DNA of 64,000 nucleotides from Actinomyces massiliensis 4401292 (GCF_000269805.1 NZ_JH711481.1:1861789-1925788), one strand, 5' to 3'; shown: positions 16,605-26,334, numbered from the stretch's first letter. Made by a program: numbers and translations. Notes: generated from the letters alone by a model not told the origin.

Positions 16605-18073
16605 TTCCCCGCCCCCTTCCCCAGGTCGCCGCTGCCTGCGGTGCTTCCAGCAGCGCCGATGCTCGTGTCGTCACTCGTGTCGTCACGGATTCCCGTCAGG
16701 CGGGTCCGGGCGCCCTGTTCGTGGCCATCGCCGGTGACCGCACCGACGGCCACGCCCATGTCGGCCAGGTCGCCTCCGCCGGGGGCTCGGCCGCCCTGGT
16801 GAGCGATCCCGCCACTGCCCGCTCCTCCCTGGCCGCAGCGGGGCATGATCCGGATGGGTTCCCCCTCCTGACCGTGCCCGACACGGTCGAGGCGCTCGGC
16901 GAGCTCGCCCGCGCCCATCTGGCCGATATGCGCGAGCGCGCTGCCGCGCGAGGCGACGGGTTCGCGGTCGTGGCCATGACCGGCTCGGTGGGCAAGACCA
17001 CCACCAAGGATCTCACCCGGCAGCTGCTGGCGGCGCAGGGTCCCACTGTCGCGCCCATCGCCTCTTTCAACAACGAGGTCGGGCTTCCCCTGACCGTGCT
17101 GGAGACCGATGAGTCCACCCGGTATCTCGTGCTGGAGATGGGCGCCTCCGGACCCGGGCATATCGACTACCTCACTCGAATCGCCCCGCTGGATGCGGCT
17201 GCAGTCCTCATGATCGGTCATGCGCACATGGAGGGATTCGGCTCGATCGACGGCGTGGCGGCCGCCAAGAGTGAGATCGTCTCCGGGCTCGTACCCACCG
17301 GAACCGCGGTGCTCAATGCCGACGACGCGCGGGCCGCCGCCATGGCGGGACTCGCCCCCGCCGGCGTCCTGACCTTCTCGGCCGAAGGCGGCCCCGCCGA
17401 TCTGCGCGCCACCGGTGTGCGGCTGGATGCCGAGGCCCGGGCGGGCTTCGAGCTGCACGCCCCCGGCCTGCACGAGCCCCGGCGTGTGCGATTGGCGCCG
17501 GCCGGCGCCCACAACGTCGCCAACGCGCTGGCCGCTGTCGGGCTCGCGATCGCCGCCGGAGTACCGGCCGAGGCCGTTGCTCGGGAGCTGGGGAGCGCCC
17601 GCATTGAGAGCCCGCATCGAATGGACGTGCGTGAGGTCCCGTTCGGCGGGGGGAGTCTCCTGCTGATCGACGACTCCTACAACGCCAATATCGACTCCAT
17701 GACCGCCTCAATGGCCTCCCTGCCCGCTCTGGCGGCCGATCGGCGCCGGGTGGTCGTGGTCTCCGAGATGCTTGAACTGGGGGACTCCTCTGCAGCCGAC
17801 CACGTTCGCACCGGCGAGCTCGCGGCTCAGGCGGGGGCGGACCTGGTGATCGCCATCGGCTCCGGCACTGCTCCGGCCGCTCGCGCTGCCGCCGAGGCCG
17901 GTGTCACGACCATTGAGCTCGCCGATGCCGATGCGGCGCTCTCCCTGCTCGATTCACCCGATTGCCCGCTGCGCCGCGCGGATGCCGTCCTGGTCAAGGG
18001 ATCTCACGGCTCCGGCGCCTGGCGCATCGCCGACCGCCTTCAGGAGGGCGTCAAGGAAATGGACGCACGATGA
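16601..18073 (+). CDS. murF: UDP-MurNAc-tripeptide:D-Ala-D-Ala ligase MurF
   Basis: 490 residues. Adds D-Ala-D-Ala to complete the UDP-MurNAc-pentapeptide in the cytoplasm. The ATP loop MTGSVGKTTTKD (about 127-138), the NNEVGLPLTVL segment, MGASGPGHI and DDSYNANIDSMTASM (third domain) are diagnostic. The ATG at 16601 overlaps the murE stop and gives MIPRPLPQVA, the normal N-terminus; upstream in-frame codons are not needed. Its stop overlaps mraY as ATGA, so the murE-murF-mraY block is translationally coupled. Confidence 0.96.
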   Translation: MIPRPLPQVAAACGASSSADARVVTRVVTDSRQAGPGALFVAIAGDRTDGHAHVGQVASAGGSAALVSDPATARSSLAAAGHDPDGFPLLTVPDTVEALGELARAHLADMRERAAARGDGFAVVAMTGSVGKTTTKDLTRQLLAAQGPTVAPIASFNNEVGLPLTVLETDESTRYLVLEMGASGPGHIDYLTRIAPLDAAAVLMIGHAHMEGFGSIDGVAAAKSEIVSGLVPTGTAVLNADDARAAAMAGLAPAGVLTFSAEGGPADLRATGVRLDAEARAGFELHAPGLHEPRRVRLAPAGAHNVANALAAVGLAIAAGVPAEAVARELGSARIESPHRMDVREVPFGGGSLLLIDDSYNANIDSMTASMASLPALAADRRRVVVVSEMLELGDSSAADHVRTGELAAQAGADLVIAIGSGTAPAARAAAEAGVTTIELADADAALSLLDSPDCPLRRADAVLVKGSHGSGAWRIADRLQEGVKEMDAR

Positions 18074-19161
18074 CCGCGATCTTCGTCGCCGCCGCTGTCG
18101 GCATGCTCGTGACTCTGCTCGGCACCCCCTTGCTGATTCGATTCCTCCATCGGCGCCAGTACGGCCAGTTCATCCGCGAGGACGGACCGCAGGGCCACTT
18201 CACCAAGCGCGGTACTCCCACCATGGGCGGGCTGGTCATCATCCTGGCCACCGTGCTCGGCTATGCGACCGCCAACCTCATCGAGCTGCGCCCGCCCCGC
18301 GCGAGCGGGGTCCTGCTGCTGTTCCTCATCGTGGGCCTGGGCCTGATCGGGTTCCTGGATGATTTCGAGAAGATCTCCAAGGAGCGCTCACTGGGCCTGC
18401 GCGCCTGGCAGAAAATGCTGGGGCAGGCGTTCATCGGCATTACCTTCGCCGTGGTGGCGCTGTTCTTCGCGGACCGCAGTGGGCTCACGCCGGCCTCCAC
18501 CCGCATCTCCTTCGCGCGCGACACGAATCTCGACCTGGCCTTCGCCGGGACGGCGGTGGGTCTGATCCTTTTCATCCTGTGGGCGAACTTCCTGATCACC
18601 GCCTGGTCGAATGCCGTCAACCTCACTGATGGACTCGATGGGCTGGCGGCCGGCTCCTCGGCCATGGTCTTCGCCGCCTACACCCTCATCGGCGTGTGGC
18701 AGACGAATCAATCCTGCCAGTACAGGCATCACGACGTCGTGGCCACGTTGTGCTACCAGGTTCGCGATCCGCGCGATCTGGCCATGATCGCCGCGGCCCT
18801 CATGGGCGCCTGCTTCGGCTTCCTGTGGTGGAACGCCTCTCCGGCCAAGATCTTCATGGGCGACACCGGTTCGCTGGCCCTGGGCGGGGCGCTGGCCGGC
18901 CTGTCGATCCTGAGCCGTACGGAGTTCCTCGCCGTCATCCTCGGCGGGCTCTTCCTCGCCGAGGTGCTCAGCGACGTCATCCAGGTGGCGTCCTTCAAAT
19001 CGACGGGCAGGCGCGTCTTCCGCATGGCGCCGCTGCACCACCACTTCGAGCTCGGCGGCTGGACCGAGGTCAACGTCGTCATCCGCTTCTGGATCGTGGC
19101 CGGGGTCTGCGTCGTCGCGGGTCTGGGCCTGTTCTACGCCGAGTACCTCGTCGTGTTCTGA
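18070..19161 (+). CDS. mraY: Phospho-MurNAc-pentapeptide transferase MraY
   Basis: 363 residues, about ten transmembrane helices. Transfers phospho-MurNAc-pentapeptide to undecaprenyl phosphate to make lipid I. Hallmarks: REDGPQGHFTKRGTPTMGG near the N-terminus, NAVNLTDGLDGLAAG (Asp-rich catalytic motif), FMGDTGSLALGG and the HHHFELGGW motif near the C-terminus. The ATG at 18070 overlaps the murF stop; the frame is open further upstream but without support. A 114-bp gap follows before murD. Confidence 0.97.
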   Translation: MTAIFVAAAVGMLVTLLGTPLLIRFLHRRQYGQFIREDGPQGHFTKRGTPTMGGLVIILATVLGYATANLIELRPPRASGVLLLFLIVGLGLIGFLDDFEKISKERSLGLRAWQKMLGQAFIGITFAVVALFFADRSGLTPASTRISFARDTNLDLAFAGTAVGLILFILWANFLITAWSNAVNLTDGLDGLAAGSSAMVFAAYTLIGVWQTNQSCQYRHHDVVATLCYQVRDPRDLAMIAAALMGACFGFLWWNASPAKIFMGDTGSLALGGALAGLSILSRTEFLAVILGGLFLAEVLSDVIQVASFKSTGRRVFRMAPLHHHFELGGWTEVNVVIRFWIVAGVCVVAGLGLFYAEYLVVF

Positions 19162-19275
19162 GCGCCTTGTGAGCGCTCTGATCTGCTAGCCGCCACGAGC
19201 ACCTGCGAATATGGCAGCAGATCGCAACACATCGCAGTACATTGCATCAGTGCACCATCAGGATCGAGACCACCA

Positions 19276-20766
19276 GTGACCACCGACGACGCCATCACGC
19301 TTGAGGAACTCGCCGGGGCGCGCGTCGGCGTCGTCGGCGCGGGCCGTACCGGACTCGCCGTCATCGAGGCGCTGGCCGACCTCGGCGCGCGCATTCATCT
19401 GTTCGACTCCCGTCAGGATGCGGCCGACTCCGTGTCGGCGCCGCTGGAGCGGGTCACCCTCGGCGATGACGGTGCTCAGGCCGATGCCCTGGGTGAGGAT
19501 CGGCCCGATGTGCTCGTCGTCTCCCCAGGGGTGCCCGCGACTGGGCCGTTCCTGACCCGCGCTCGTCAGGAGGGCATCCGGGTGTGGAGCGAGATCGAAC
19601 TCGCCTGGCGCCTGCAGCGGGCCACCCGGCCGGCGGTGCCCTGGATCGTCGTCACGGGAACTGATGGCAAGACCACCACGGTCGGCATGCTCTCGGCCAT
19701 CCTGAGTGCGGCCGGACTCGACGCGCCGGCCGTGGGGAACATCGGATCGCCCACCATCACCACCGTCCTGGAGGGGCGGGCCGATGTCATGGCCGTCGAA
19801 CTGTCCAGCTTCCAGCTTCACACCACCCGGACGCTCAGTCCGCTGGCTGCGGCCTGTCTCAACCTCGCTCCCGATCACCTCGACTGGCACGGGGGGCTTG
19901 CGGCCTACGGTGCGGACAAGGCGCGCATTTATGCGCGGACTCGGCGTGCGGCCGTGTACAACACCGCCGATGCCGCGACCCGGGCCATGGTCGAGCAGGC
20001 CGACGTGGCCGAGGGCTGCCTGGCCGTCGGCTTCACCCTGGCGGCTCCTGTCCTGGGGCAGGTGGGGATGGTCGAAGACCTCATGGTCGATCGCGCTCTG
20101 AATCCCGAGCGCCGCAGTGCCGGCCTGGAGCTGGCCTGCCTGGCCGATCTCGCCCACCTGGCCCCCGGCGCCGAGGCCGAGCGGCTTCCCGCCCATGTGG
20201 TGGCCGACGCCCTGGCCGCTGCCGCCCTGGCTCTGGCCCATGACTCCGTCGCCTCCGACCCCGGAGCGATCGCCCGCGGTCTGCGTGCTTTCGCCCCCGG
20301 CGCCCACCGCCTTGTCACTGTGGCCCAGGGCGGGGGCGTGACCTGGATCGACGACTCCAAGGCCACCAACCCGCACTCCGCCGAAGCTGCTCTGGCGTCT
20401 CTGCCGGCGGGCACCGGCGTATGGATCCTCGGGGGCGACACCAAGGGCGCCTCCTTCGACGACCTGGTGCGGGCGGTGCGCCCGGCTCTGCGCGGTGTCG
20501 TCGTCATCGGCAGGGATCAGAGGGACGTGCTGGCCGCGCTGCGTGCTCAGGCTCCGGATCTGGCGGTCACCCGGATCCCCGACGGCGATGGGCACTCGGT
20601 CATGAGCGGCGCCGTCGCGGCCGCCGCCGCCATGGCGCGGCCCGGCGATACCGTCATGCTCGCGCCCGCGTGCGCCTCGTGGGATCAGTTCAGTTCCTAT
20701 GCCCAGCGGGGGGATCTTTTCGCGGCCTCGGCGCGTGCCCTGATCCAGAGCCGGGAGACGCCGTGA
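19276..20766 (+). CDS. murD: UDP-MurNAc-L-alanine:D-glutamate ligase MurD
   Basis: 496 residues. Adds D-Glu to UDP-MurNAc-L-Ala. N-terminal Rossmann-like domain (RVGVVGAGRTGLAVIEAL), ATP loop VTGTDGKTTTVGM (about 134-146), VELSSFQL, NLAPDHLDWHG and DSKATNPHSAEAAL in the C-terminal domain are all typical. GTG start at 19276; no strong Shine-Dalgarno sequence is visible, and an AT-poor degenerate repeat (ATCGCA/ATTGCA) fills the upstream gap. Stop overlaps ftsW (GTGATG). Confidence 0.95.
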   Translation: MTTDDAITLEELAGARVGVVGAGRTGLAVIEALADLGARIHLFDSRQDAADSVSAPLERVTLGDDGAQADALGEDRPDVLVVSPGVPATGPFLTRARQEGIRVWSEIELAWRLQRATRPAVPWIVVTGTDGKTTTVGMLSAILSAAGLDAPAVGNIGSPTITTVLEGRADVMAVELSSFQLHTTRTLSPLAAACLNLAPDHLDWHGGLAAYGADKARIYARTRRAAVYNTADAATRAMVEQADVAEGCLAVGFTLAAPVLGQVGMVEDLMVDRALNPERRSAGLELACLADLAHLAPGAEAERLPAHVVADALAAAALALAHDSVASDPGAIARGLRAFAPGAHRLVTVAQGGGVTWIDDSKATNPHSAEAALASLPAGTGVWILGGDTKGASFDDLVRAVRPALRGVVVIGRDQRDVLAALRAQAPDLAVTRIPDGDGHSVMSGAVAAAAAMARPGDTVMLAPACASWDQFSSYAQRGDLFAASARALIQSRETP

Positions 20767-22331
20767 TGGCGCGCTCGCGCAACCGGTCCCGCAGCAGCGG
20801 TGCGTCCCGTGCGTCCCGCACCGGTGGCCGGCGCCCCGAGCGCGACCGCAAGAAGCCGTCTGCACTGCCTTCGGCGGGTGCGCCGCCGGAGCCGCGCGCT
20901 GGCTCTCGGAAGCCGGCCGCCGAGAGCCCGGACCCTCCTGCCGCACCTTCTAGAGCCTCTGCATCCTCCACATCTCCAGCTGTTTCTACAGCTTCTACAG
21001 CTTCTGCGGCTTCTACGTCTCCAGCATCTTCAGCATCTCCAGCATCGACGACGGCAGCGGTTCCGGCGTCCCGTGGGGTGCGTGCCTGGTGGCGGCGGCT
21101 GATGGGCGCCGATGGGCCCAGACCGGGCGAGCCCGCCACACTCACGTACTACGCCCTGCTCCTGGCGACCCTGTTCCTGCTCCTGTTCGGCCTGGTCATG
21201 GTCTTCTCTGTCCAATCGGTGACCGTTGCCGCTCAGGGCCAGGACGCCTTCACCGAGTTCGCGAAATACCTCATCTTCGCGGTCGTCGGTCTGGCGGGCA
21301 TGGCAGCCATCGCCCACGCCTCGGTCCGCTTCCTGAAGCGGATGGCGATACCGACCCTGATCATCGCCAGCCTCGGGCAGATGCTCGTCTATGTTCCTGG
21401 CGTGGGCAGCTGCGTGGGCGGCAACTGCAACTGGGTCCTCATCCCAGGCATCGGCACGATTCAGCCCTCGGAGTTCATCAAGCTCGCCCTGTGCCTCTAT
21501 CTGGGGGTCATGATCACCACCCGGCAGGAGGTCTTTCTGCCGGCAGTCGATACGTGGCGCAAGTTCAGGAGCCTGGCCGGATGGATCTTCGGGCCGGTGG
21601 TGCTGTCGGTGATCCTGGTCCTGGGAGGCGGTGATCTCGGCACCGTCGTCGTCCTGGCGCTGCTGGTGGCCGGGGCACTGTGGATGGGGGGACTGGGCTG
21701 GCGCTGGTTCGCAGCACTCGGCGGGCTCGGGCTGGGCGGTTTCGCTCTGCTGTCGGCGCTGTCGGCCAATCGGCGCGCCCGCATCATCGCCTGGTGGCAT
21801 CCCGACGGTGCGGATCCGCTCGATGTCGGTTACCAGCCCAAGCACGGACGCTGGGCATTGGGCACCGGCAGCTGGTGGGGCGTGGGCCCGGGGTCATCGC
21901 GTCAGAAGTGGGGCTACCTGACTCAGGCCGACTCCGATTACATCTTCGCCGTTCTGGGCGAGGAGTTCGGCTTGATCGGCACGATCATCGTCATGGCCCT
22001 GTTCGCCATCATCGGATGGTGCTGCATGCGCATCATGCGTCGTTCCCGTTCCCTGTACGTCTCGGTGGTCACCGGCGGTCTCCTGGCCTGGATCGTCGGG
22101 CAGGCCCTGATCAACATGAGTGTCGTGGTCGGCCTGCTGCCCGTGCTCGGCGTGCCCCTGCCGCTGATCTCCAAGGGCGGCTCCGCCCTGGTGTCGGTGC
22201 TCCTGGCCGTCGGCGTGCTGCTCGCCCTGGCCCGTAATGAACCTGGCGCGCCGGAGGCCCTGCGCGCCAGCGGCGCGGCCGTGCGCCGTACTCTGGCCGT
22301 CATCGCCCCCCGCAGGAGGAACCGTGCCTGA
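20766..22331 (+). CDS. ftsW: Septal peptidoglycan polymerase FtsW (SEDS)
   Basis: 521 residues. SEDS glycosyltransferase that polymerises lipid II at the division site with FtsI. About ten transmembrane helices begin near residue 125; conserved IQPSEFIKLALCLYL, the periplasmic loop segment YQPKHGRWALGTGSWWGVG and PLPLISKGGSALVSVL near the end. The N-terminal ~115 residues are a cytoplasmic, disordered Arg/Ser/Ala-rich extension, part of which is encoded by 9-bp tandem repeats. ATG at 20766 overlaps the murD stop (TGATG); the GTG at 20763 is an alternative adding one residue. Confidence 0.95.
   Translation: MARSRNRSRSSGASRASRTGGRRPERDRKKPSALPSAGAPPEPRAGSRKPAAESPDPPAAPSRASASSTSPAVSTASTASAASTSPASSASPASTTAAVPASRGVRAWWRRLMGADGPRPGEPATLTYYALLLATLFLLLFGLVMVFSVQSVTVAAQGQDAFTEFAKYLIFAVVGLAGMAAIAHASVRFLKRMAIPTLIIASLGQMLVYVPGVGSCVGGNCNWVLIPGIGTIQPSEFIKLALCLYLGVMITTRQEVFLPAVDTWRKFRSLAGWIFGPVVLSVILVLGGGDLGTVVVLALLVAGALWMGGLGWRWFAALGGLGLGGFALLSALSANRRARIIAWWHPDGADPLDVGYQPKHGRWALGTGSWWGVGPGSSRQKWGYLTQADSDYIFAVLGEEFGLIGTIIVMALFAIIGWCCMRIMRRSRSLYVSVVTGGLLAWIVGQALINMSVVVGLLPVLGVPLPLISKGGSALVSVLLAVGVLLALARNEPGAPEALRASGAAVRRTLAVIAPRRRNRA
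20948..21055 (+). repeat. Degenerate 9-bp tandem repeats in the FtsW tail
   Basis: Repeated TCTACAGCT, TCTGCGGCT, TCTCCAGCA variants encode the Ser-Thr-Ala linker of FtsW. The local sequence is visibly less GC-rich than its surroundings, and the period keeps frame. Confidence 0.7.
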
Positions 22332-23637
22332 CACACATCCCACCGGTGCGCCCGAAGGCGCCCCCTCGCAGTCGGCGCGCTCTCCGTTGCGCGTGCTGCT
22401 CGCGGGAGGCGGCACCGCCGGACACGTCAACCCGCTGTTGGCCACGGCGGCCGCTCTGCGCGATCCCGCAACCGGCGGGGACGAGCGCGCCGAGCTCCTG
22501 GTGCTGGGCACCAAGGAGGGTCTGGAGGACCGCCTCGTGCCCGAGGCCGGCTATGACCTCGCCTATGTGCCCAGGGTCCCCATGCCGCGACGCCCCACAG
22601 GCGATCTCTTCCTGCTCCCGCGCCGATTGCAGAAGGCCGTCATCGCCTCCAGAGAGGCCATTGAGCGCGTTGGCGCGCAGGTGGTCGTCGGCTTCGGGGG
22701 CTTCGTGTCCACACCGGCGTACCTGGCCGCCCGACAGGCGGGGGTGCCCGTCGTCATTCACGAGCAGAACGCCCGGCCCGGTTTGGCCAACCGGCTGGGC
22801 GCCGGATGGGCGGCGGCCGTCGCCCTGACCTTCGCCTCGACGCGTCTGAAGGCGTCCAAGGGCCGTACTGAGGTCACCGGCCTGCCCCTGCGGCCCGCCA
22901 TTGGCGCTCTGGTGGCCGAGCGGGCCGATGCCGATGGGGCCGCTCGGGCGCGCGGCCGGGGCGCGGCGGCTCTCGGCCTGGATCCTCAGGCGCCGACCCT
23001 TCTCATCACCGGTGGTTCCTTGGGCGCCCAGCATCTCAATGAGGTCATCGCCTCCTCTCTCGGACGCCTGCCTTCCGATCTCCAGATCCTTCACCTGACC
23101 GGGCGGGACAAGGATGCGCCCGTGCGCGCCGCCCTGGAGCGGGCCGTCGCCGAGGGAGCCGCCGCCCCCGACATGGCGGATCGGTATCATGTGATGGACT
23201 ACCTCTCCGCCATGGAGCAGGCGTACGCGTGTGCTGACGGTGTGATCTGCCGCTCCGGTGCGGGCACTGTGGCCGAGCTGACCGCTCTGGGGCTGCCCGC
23301 TCTCTATGTGCCGCTGCCCATCGGCAATGGCGAGCAGCGGCTCAACGCCGCCGACTGCGTCGCCGCTGGTGGGGGCCGTCTGGTTCCCGACGGCGATCTC
23401 GCCGCTGACGACATCGTGTCGTTCACCGATCTGCTGGCGGACCCCGAGGCCCGGGTCGCGGCCGCCGAGGCTGCGGCCTCCACCGGAGTGCGCGACGCTG
23501 CGGCGCGTCTGGCGGCGCTGATCCGCTCGGTCGCCGCCGAGCCGACCGCCGGTGCGGGGTCCGTGGCGGCTCCTGATGCTGAAGGGCTTGAGAGCCCTGA
23601 ATCCGCTGGCGATCCCGCAGACCAGGAGGTCAAGTGA
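22324..23637 (+). CDS. murG: Lipid II synthase MurG (GlcNAc transferase)
   Basis: 437 residues. Transfers GlcNAc from UDP-GlcNAc to lipid I. GT28 features: GGGTAGHVNPLLA at the N-terminus, GFGGFVSTPAYLAA, IHEQNARPGLANR, TGGSLGAQHLNE, and the donor-binding segment CRSGAGTVAELTALGLPALYVPLP. GTG at 22324 follows AGGAGG and overlaps the last eight bases of ftsW. The C-terminal ~35 residues are an Ala/Gly/Glu-rich tail not present in most MurG proteins. Stop overlaps murC. Confidence 0.96.
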   Translation: MPDTHPTGAPEGAPSQSARSPLRVLLAGGGTAGHVNPLLATAAALRDPATGGDERAELLVLGTKEGLEDRLVPEAGYDLAYVPRVPMPRRPTGDLFLLPRRLQKAVIASREAIERVGAQVVVGFGGFVSTPAYLAARQAGVPVVIHEQNARPGLANRLGAGWAAAVALTFASTRLKASKGRTEVTGLPLRPAIGALVAERADADGAARARGRGAAALGLDPQAPTLLITGGSLGAQHLNEVIASSLGRLPSDLQILHLTGRDKDAPVRAALERAVAEGAAAPDMADRYHVMDYLSAMEQAYACADGVICRSGAGTVAELTALGLPALYVPLPIGNGEQRLNAADCVAAGGGRLVPDGDLAADDIVSFTDLLADPEARVAAAEAAASTGVRDAAARLAALIRSVAAEPTAGAGSVAAPDAEGLESPESAGDPADQEVK

Positions 23638-25160
23638 TGAGCATGTCCGGGGCGACTGACCTGAACGGGCGCGCCTTCCACCTCATCGGTGTCGGCGGTG
23701 CCGGCATGAGCGTGCTCGCCCAGCTCCTGGCCGAGCGCGGTGCCACCGTGACCGGCTCGGACGCTGCCGGTGGCGATGCCTTCGACCACCTGCGCGGCCT
23801 GGGCCTGACAGTGGCGCTGGGGCACGACGCCGCCCACGTGCCTGCCGGAGCCACGGTCGTGGTCTCGACCGCCATCAAGGAGGACAACCCCGAGCTCGCC
23901 GCTGCCCGTGAGCGGGGCCAGGAGGTCATCCACCGGTCCCAGGCGCTCGCCCTGGCGGCTCGAGGACGCGACTTCGTGGCCGTGGCCGGGGCCCACGGCA
24001 AGACGACCACCTCCGGCATGCTCGCTCAGGCCCTGTCGGTCGCGGGGGAGGACCCCTCCTTCGCCGTCGGCGGAGTCGTGCGCGATCTGGGGGCGGGCGC
24101 CCGCCTCGGCGGCGGCCGCGCTTTCGTGGCCGAGGCCGATGAGTCCGACCGCTCCTTCCTCAACTACGAGCCCTATCTGGCGGTCGTGACCAACGTCGAG
24201 CCCGATCATCTCGACAACTACGGCACGACCGAGGCCTTCGAGCGGGCCTTCCTCGACTTCGCATGCAATCTCCGGACCGGCGGCAGGCTCATCGTCTGTG
24301 CTGACGACCCCGGCGGCCTGCGTCTGGCTCGTGCCGCAGTCGCCAAGGGCATACCTGTGACGACCTACGGCACCGTCGATGCCGGCCTGGGAGCCGAGGG
24401 GCGGCTCATCGATGATGCTCACGTGCGTGTGGAGATCATCGAGCGCCGCGCCGGGGGTACCAGTGCGCTGCTGACCATGTGGCGTGATGAGACGACGGGC
24501 CCCGGCCCGGTGCGCCCCGGGGACTGCACGGTCACCGGACCGATCGCTCTGGAGCTCGCCCTGCCGGGCGATCACATCGTCCTGGATGCCGCTGCCGCCT
24601 GGGCGGCCGGGATCGAACTGGGTGTGGAGCCCGAGGCCATGGCCCGCGCTCTGGGCGCCTTCGGCGGGACCGGACGTCGTTTCGAGGAGCGCGGCGAGGT
24701 CGCCGGGGTGCGCGTCATCGACGATTACGCCCATCACCCCACCGAGATCGAGGCACTGCTGACCGCCGCCCGCGAGGTGGCCGATGCTCGCTCGGGTCGT
24801 GTCCTGGCGCTGTTCCAGCCGCACTTGTTCTCTCGAACCCGCGCCTTCGCCGACCGTTTCGGCGCCGCCCTGGACAACGCCGATCTCGTCGTCGTGACCT
24901 CCATCTACCCTGCGCGCGAGACCCAGGAGGACTTCCCCGACGTCACCGGCGCGACCGTCGCCGACCGGATCGAGGGGGCGCGCGCCCAGTACATAGCCGA
25001 CCATGTTGAGGCCGCACATGCCCTGGCCGACGCGGCCCGGCCCGGTGATGTCCTGCTGACCATCGGCGCCGGCGACGTGACCAGGCTCGGGCCTGTCATC
25101 CTCGAGCGGCTCGAGCAGGTCGGACGGCCCGGCGTCTCCCAGGGCGATTCCGCGCAATGA
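23637..25160 (+). CDS. murC: UDP-MurNAc:L-alanine ligase MurC
   Basis: 507 residues. First amino-acid-adding Mur ligase. N-terminal FHLIGVGGAGMSVLAQLL, ATP loop VAGAHGKTTTSGM (about 118-130), EADESDRSFLNYEP, VTNVEPDHLDNYG and VIDDYAHHPTEI are diagnostic. The ATG at 23637 is seven bases from AGGAGG and overlaps the murG stop as TGATG; the GTG at 23634 is possible. The ATG of ftsQ overlaps its stop. Confidence 0.96.
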   Translation: MSMSGATDLNGRAFHLIGVGGAGMSVLAQLLAERGATVTGSDAAGGDAFDHLRGLGLTVALGHDAAHVPAGATVVVSTAIKEDNPELAAARERGQEVIHRSQALALAARGRDFVAVAGAHGKTTTSGMLAQALSVAGEDPSFAVGGVVRDLGAGARLGGGRAFVAEADESDRSFLNYEPYLAVVTNVEPDHLDNYGTTEAFERAFLDFACNLRTGGRLIVCADDPGGLRLARAAVAKGIPVTTYGTVDAGLGAEGRLIDDAHVRVEIIERRAGGTSALLTMWRDETTGPGPVRPGDCTVTGPIALELALPGDHIVLDAAAAWAAGIELGVEPEAMARALGAFGGTGRRFEERGEVAGVRVIDDYAHHPTEIEALLTAAREVADARSGRVLALFQPHLFSRTRAFADRFGAALDNADLVVVTSIYPARETQEDFPDVTGATVADRIEGARAQYIADHVEAAHALADAARPGDVLLTIGAGDVTRLGPVILERLEQVGRPGVSQGDSAQ

Positions 25161-26140
25161 TGAGGAAGCCGAGGGCGCCGCGTCCCGAGGTGCCCGATGA
25201 TTCGCAGGACGCGCCCGACGCCTCTGGGACGGAGAAGGGCTCACCGGGCTCGCTGGGCTCCTCAAGCTCCTCGGGCTCCTCGGGCTCAGCGAGCAGGGGG
25301 CGCGAGCTTGTCGCTCGGCCCGCCTCCCAAGGGCGGGGCGGGGGCTCGTTGGATGTCTTCGGTCGCCGCACCTCGACGCCTGCGCGTGCGGATCGGCGCG
25401 ATCGTGTGGTCTCGACCGGTCTGACCGATCGACTCGCGGAGCGGCGTCGCGCCGATCGCGCTCTGCTCGTGCGCCGCCTGGCGGGTCTGCTGGCCATCGG
25501 AGCGGGTGTGTCTGCGCTGGTGTGGATCCTCGTCTTCTCGCCTCTGCTCGCCCTGCGAACTGCTGACATCACGGTCTCCGGCTCCGATGGGAGCGTGGAT
25601 GCCGCGGCTGTGCAGGAGGCGCTCGCCGGCCATGCGGGGACCTCCTTGGTCCGCCTGGATGTCACTGCGCTCGGCGACGAGGTCACCGATGACCTCGTCC
25701 GCGTGAAGTCCGCAGCCGTGACCCGTTCGTGGCCCCATGGGCTCGCCGTGGCGCTGACCATGCGGGTGCCGGTCGCGCAGCATCGCACCGATGCGGGCTA
25801 CGAGGTTCTCGATGGCGAGGCCGTCGTTCTGGAGACCACCGAGCAGCCGCAATCGGGTCTGGCCGAGGTCACGGCCGACGAGGGCGCTGCTCTGACGCAG
25901 GAGCAGGTCGGTGCCGTGGCTGAGGCCGTGGGGAGCCTGGACTCCTCGGTCCGGCCGCAGGTGGCCTCGGGCAGCGCGACGACCACTGGACAGGTGACCC
26001 TCGTCCTATCCTCGGGCGCCCATGTCGTGTGGGGGGACAGCACCGATTCGGATCTCAAGGCCGAGGTCCTCAAGGTGCTGCTGCAGCAATCGGCCTCGAC
26101 CTATGACGTCTCGAGCCCGCACAGCCCGACGACATCGTGA
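25157..26140 (+). CDS. ftsQ: Cell division protein FtsQ/DivIB
   Basis: 327 residues: a ~105-residue disordered, charged cytoplasmic N-terminus, one transmembrane helix (about 109-131), a POTRA domain (about 133-203, starting LRTADITVSGSDG) and the FtsQ beta domain. It recruits and regulates FtsWI with FtsL and FtsB. The Gly/Ser-rich stretch at residues ~29-47 comes from 9-bp tandem repeats. Start ATGATG overlaps the murC stop. Last gene of the coupled block; ftsZ has its own promoter region. Confidence 0.9.
   Translation: MMRKPRAPRPEVPDDSQDAPDASGTEKGSPGSLGSSSSSGSSGSASRGRELVARPASQGRGGGSLDVFGRRTSTPARADRRDRVVSTGLTDRLAERRRADRALLVRRLAGLLAIGAGVSALVWILVFSPLLALRTADITVSGSDGSVDAAAVQEALAGHAGTSLVRLDVTALGDEVTDDLVRVKSAAVTRSWPHGLAVALTMRVPVAQHRTDAGYEVLDGEAVVLETTEQPQSGLAEVTADEGAALTQEQVGAVAEAVGSLDSSVRPQVASGSATTTGQVTLVLSSGAHVVWGDSTDSDLKAEVLKVLLQQSASTYDVSSPHSPTTS
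25241..25300 (+). repeat. Degenerate GGGCTCCTC-type tandem repeat in ftsQ
   Basis: Six or so 9-bp units (TCGCTGGGC, TCCTCAAGC, TCCTCGGGC and variants) encode the SLGSSSSSGSSGS linker of FtsQ. Confidence 0.65.
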
Positions 26141-26304
26141 GGCGGATCTGACGGTTGGAGTGGACGCGGGCGTGTCTCAGCGGCGCCGATGTTTTCGCGG
26201 CGGTTACAGAGGGTGCAGCGGTTTCAGGGGATGCGATGCTCGCGTGGGAAAACACGCCGAGCTCAAATGCGACGACGGCGCCCGGGCGCCCCATAGCGTT
26301 GCCC

Positions 26305-26334
26305 TTGTCATCGCCAGAATGACATAAGTATAAA
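26305..26334 (+). promoter_or_regulatory. Predicted ftsZ promoter
   Basis: -35 TTGTCA (26305-26310), 18-bp spacer, -10 TATAAA (26329-26334), in an AT-rich pocket of otherwise GC-rich DNA about 70 bp before the ftsZ start. Confidence 0.65.

Noticed and set aside
19258-25265. Long antisense open frames opposite murD, murG and murC
   Set aside because: They follow the codon bias of the sense genes and have Gly/His/Gln-rich, non-protein-like composition.
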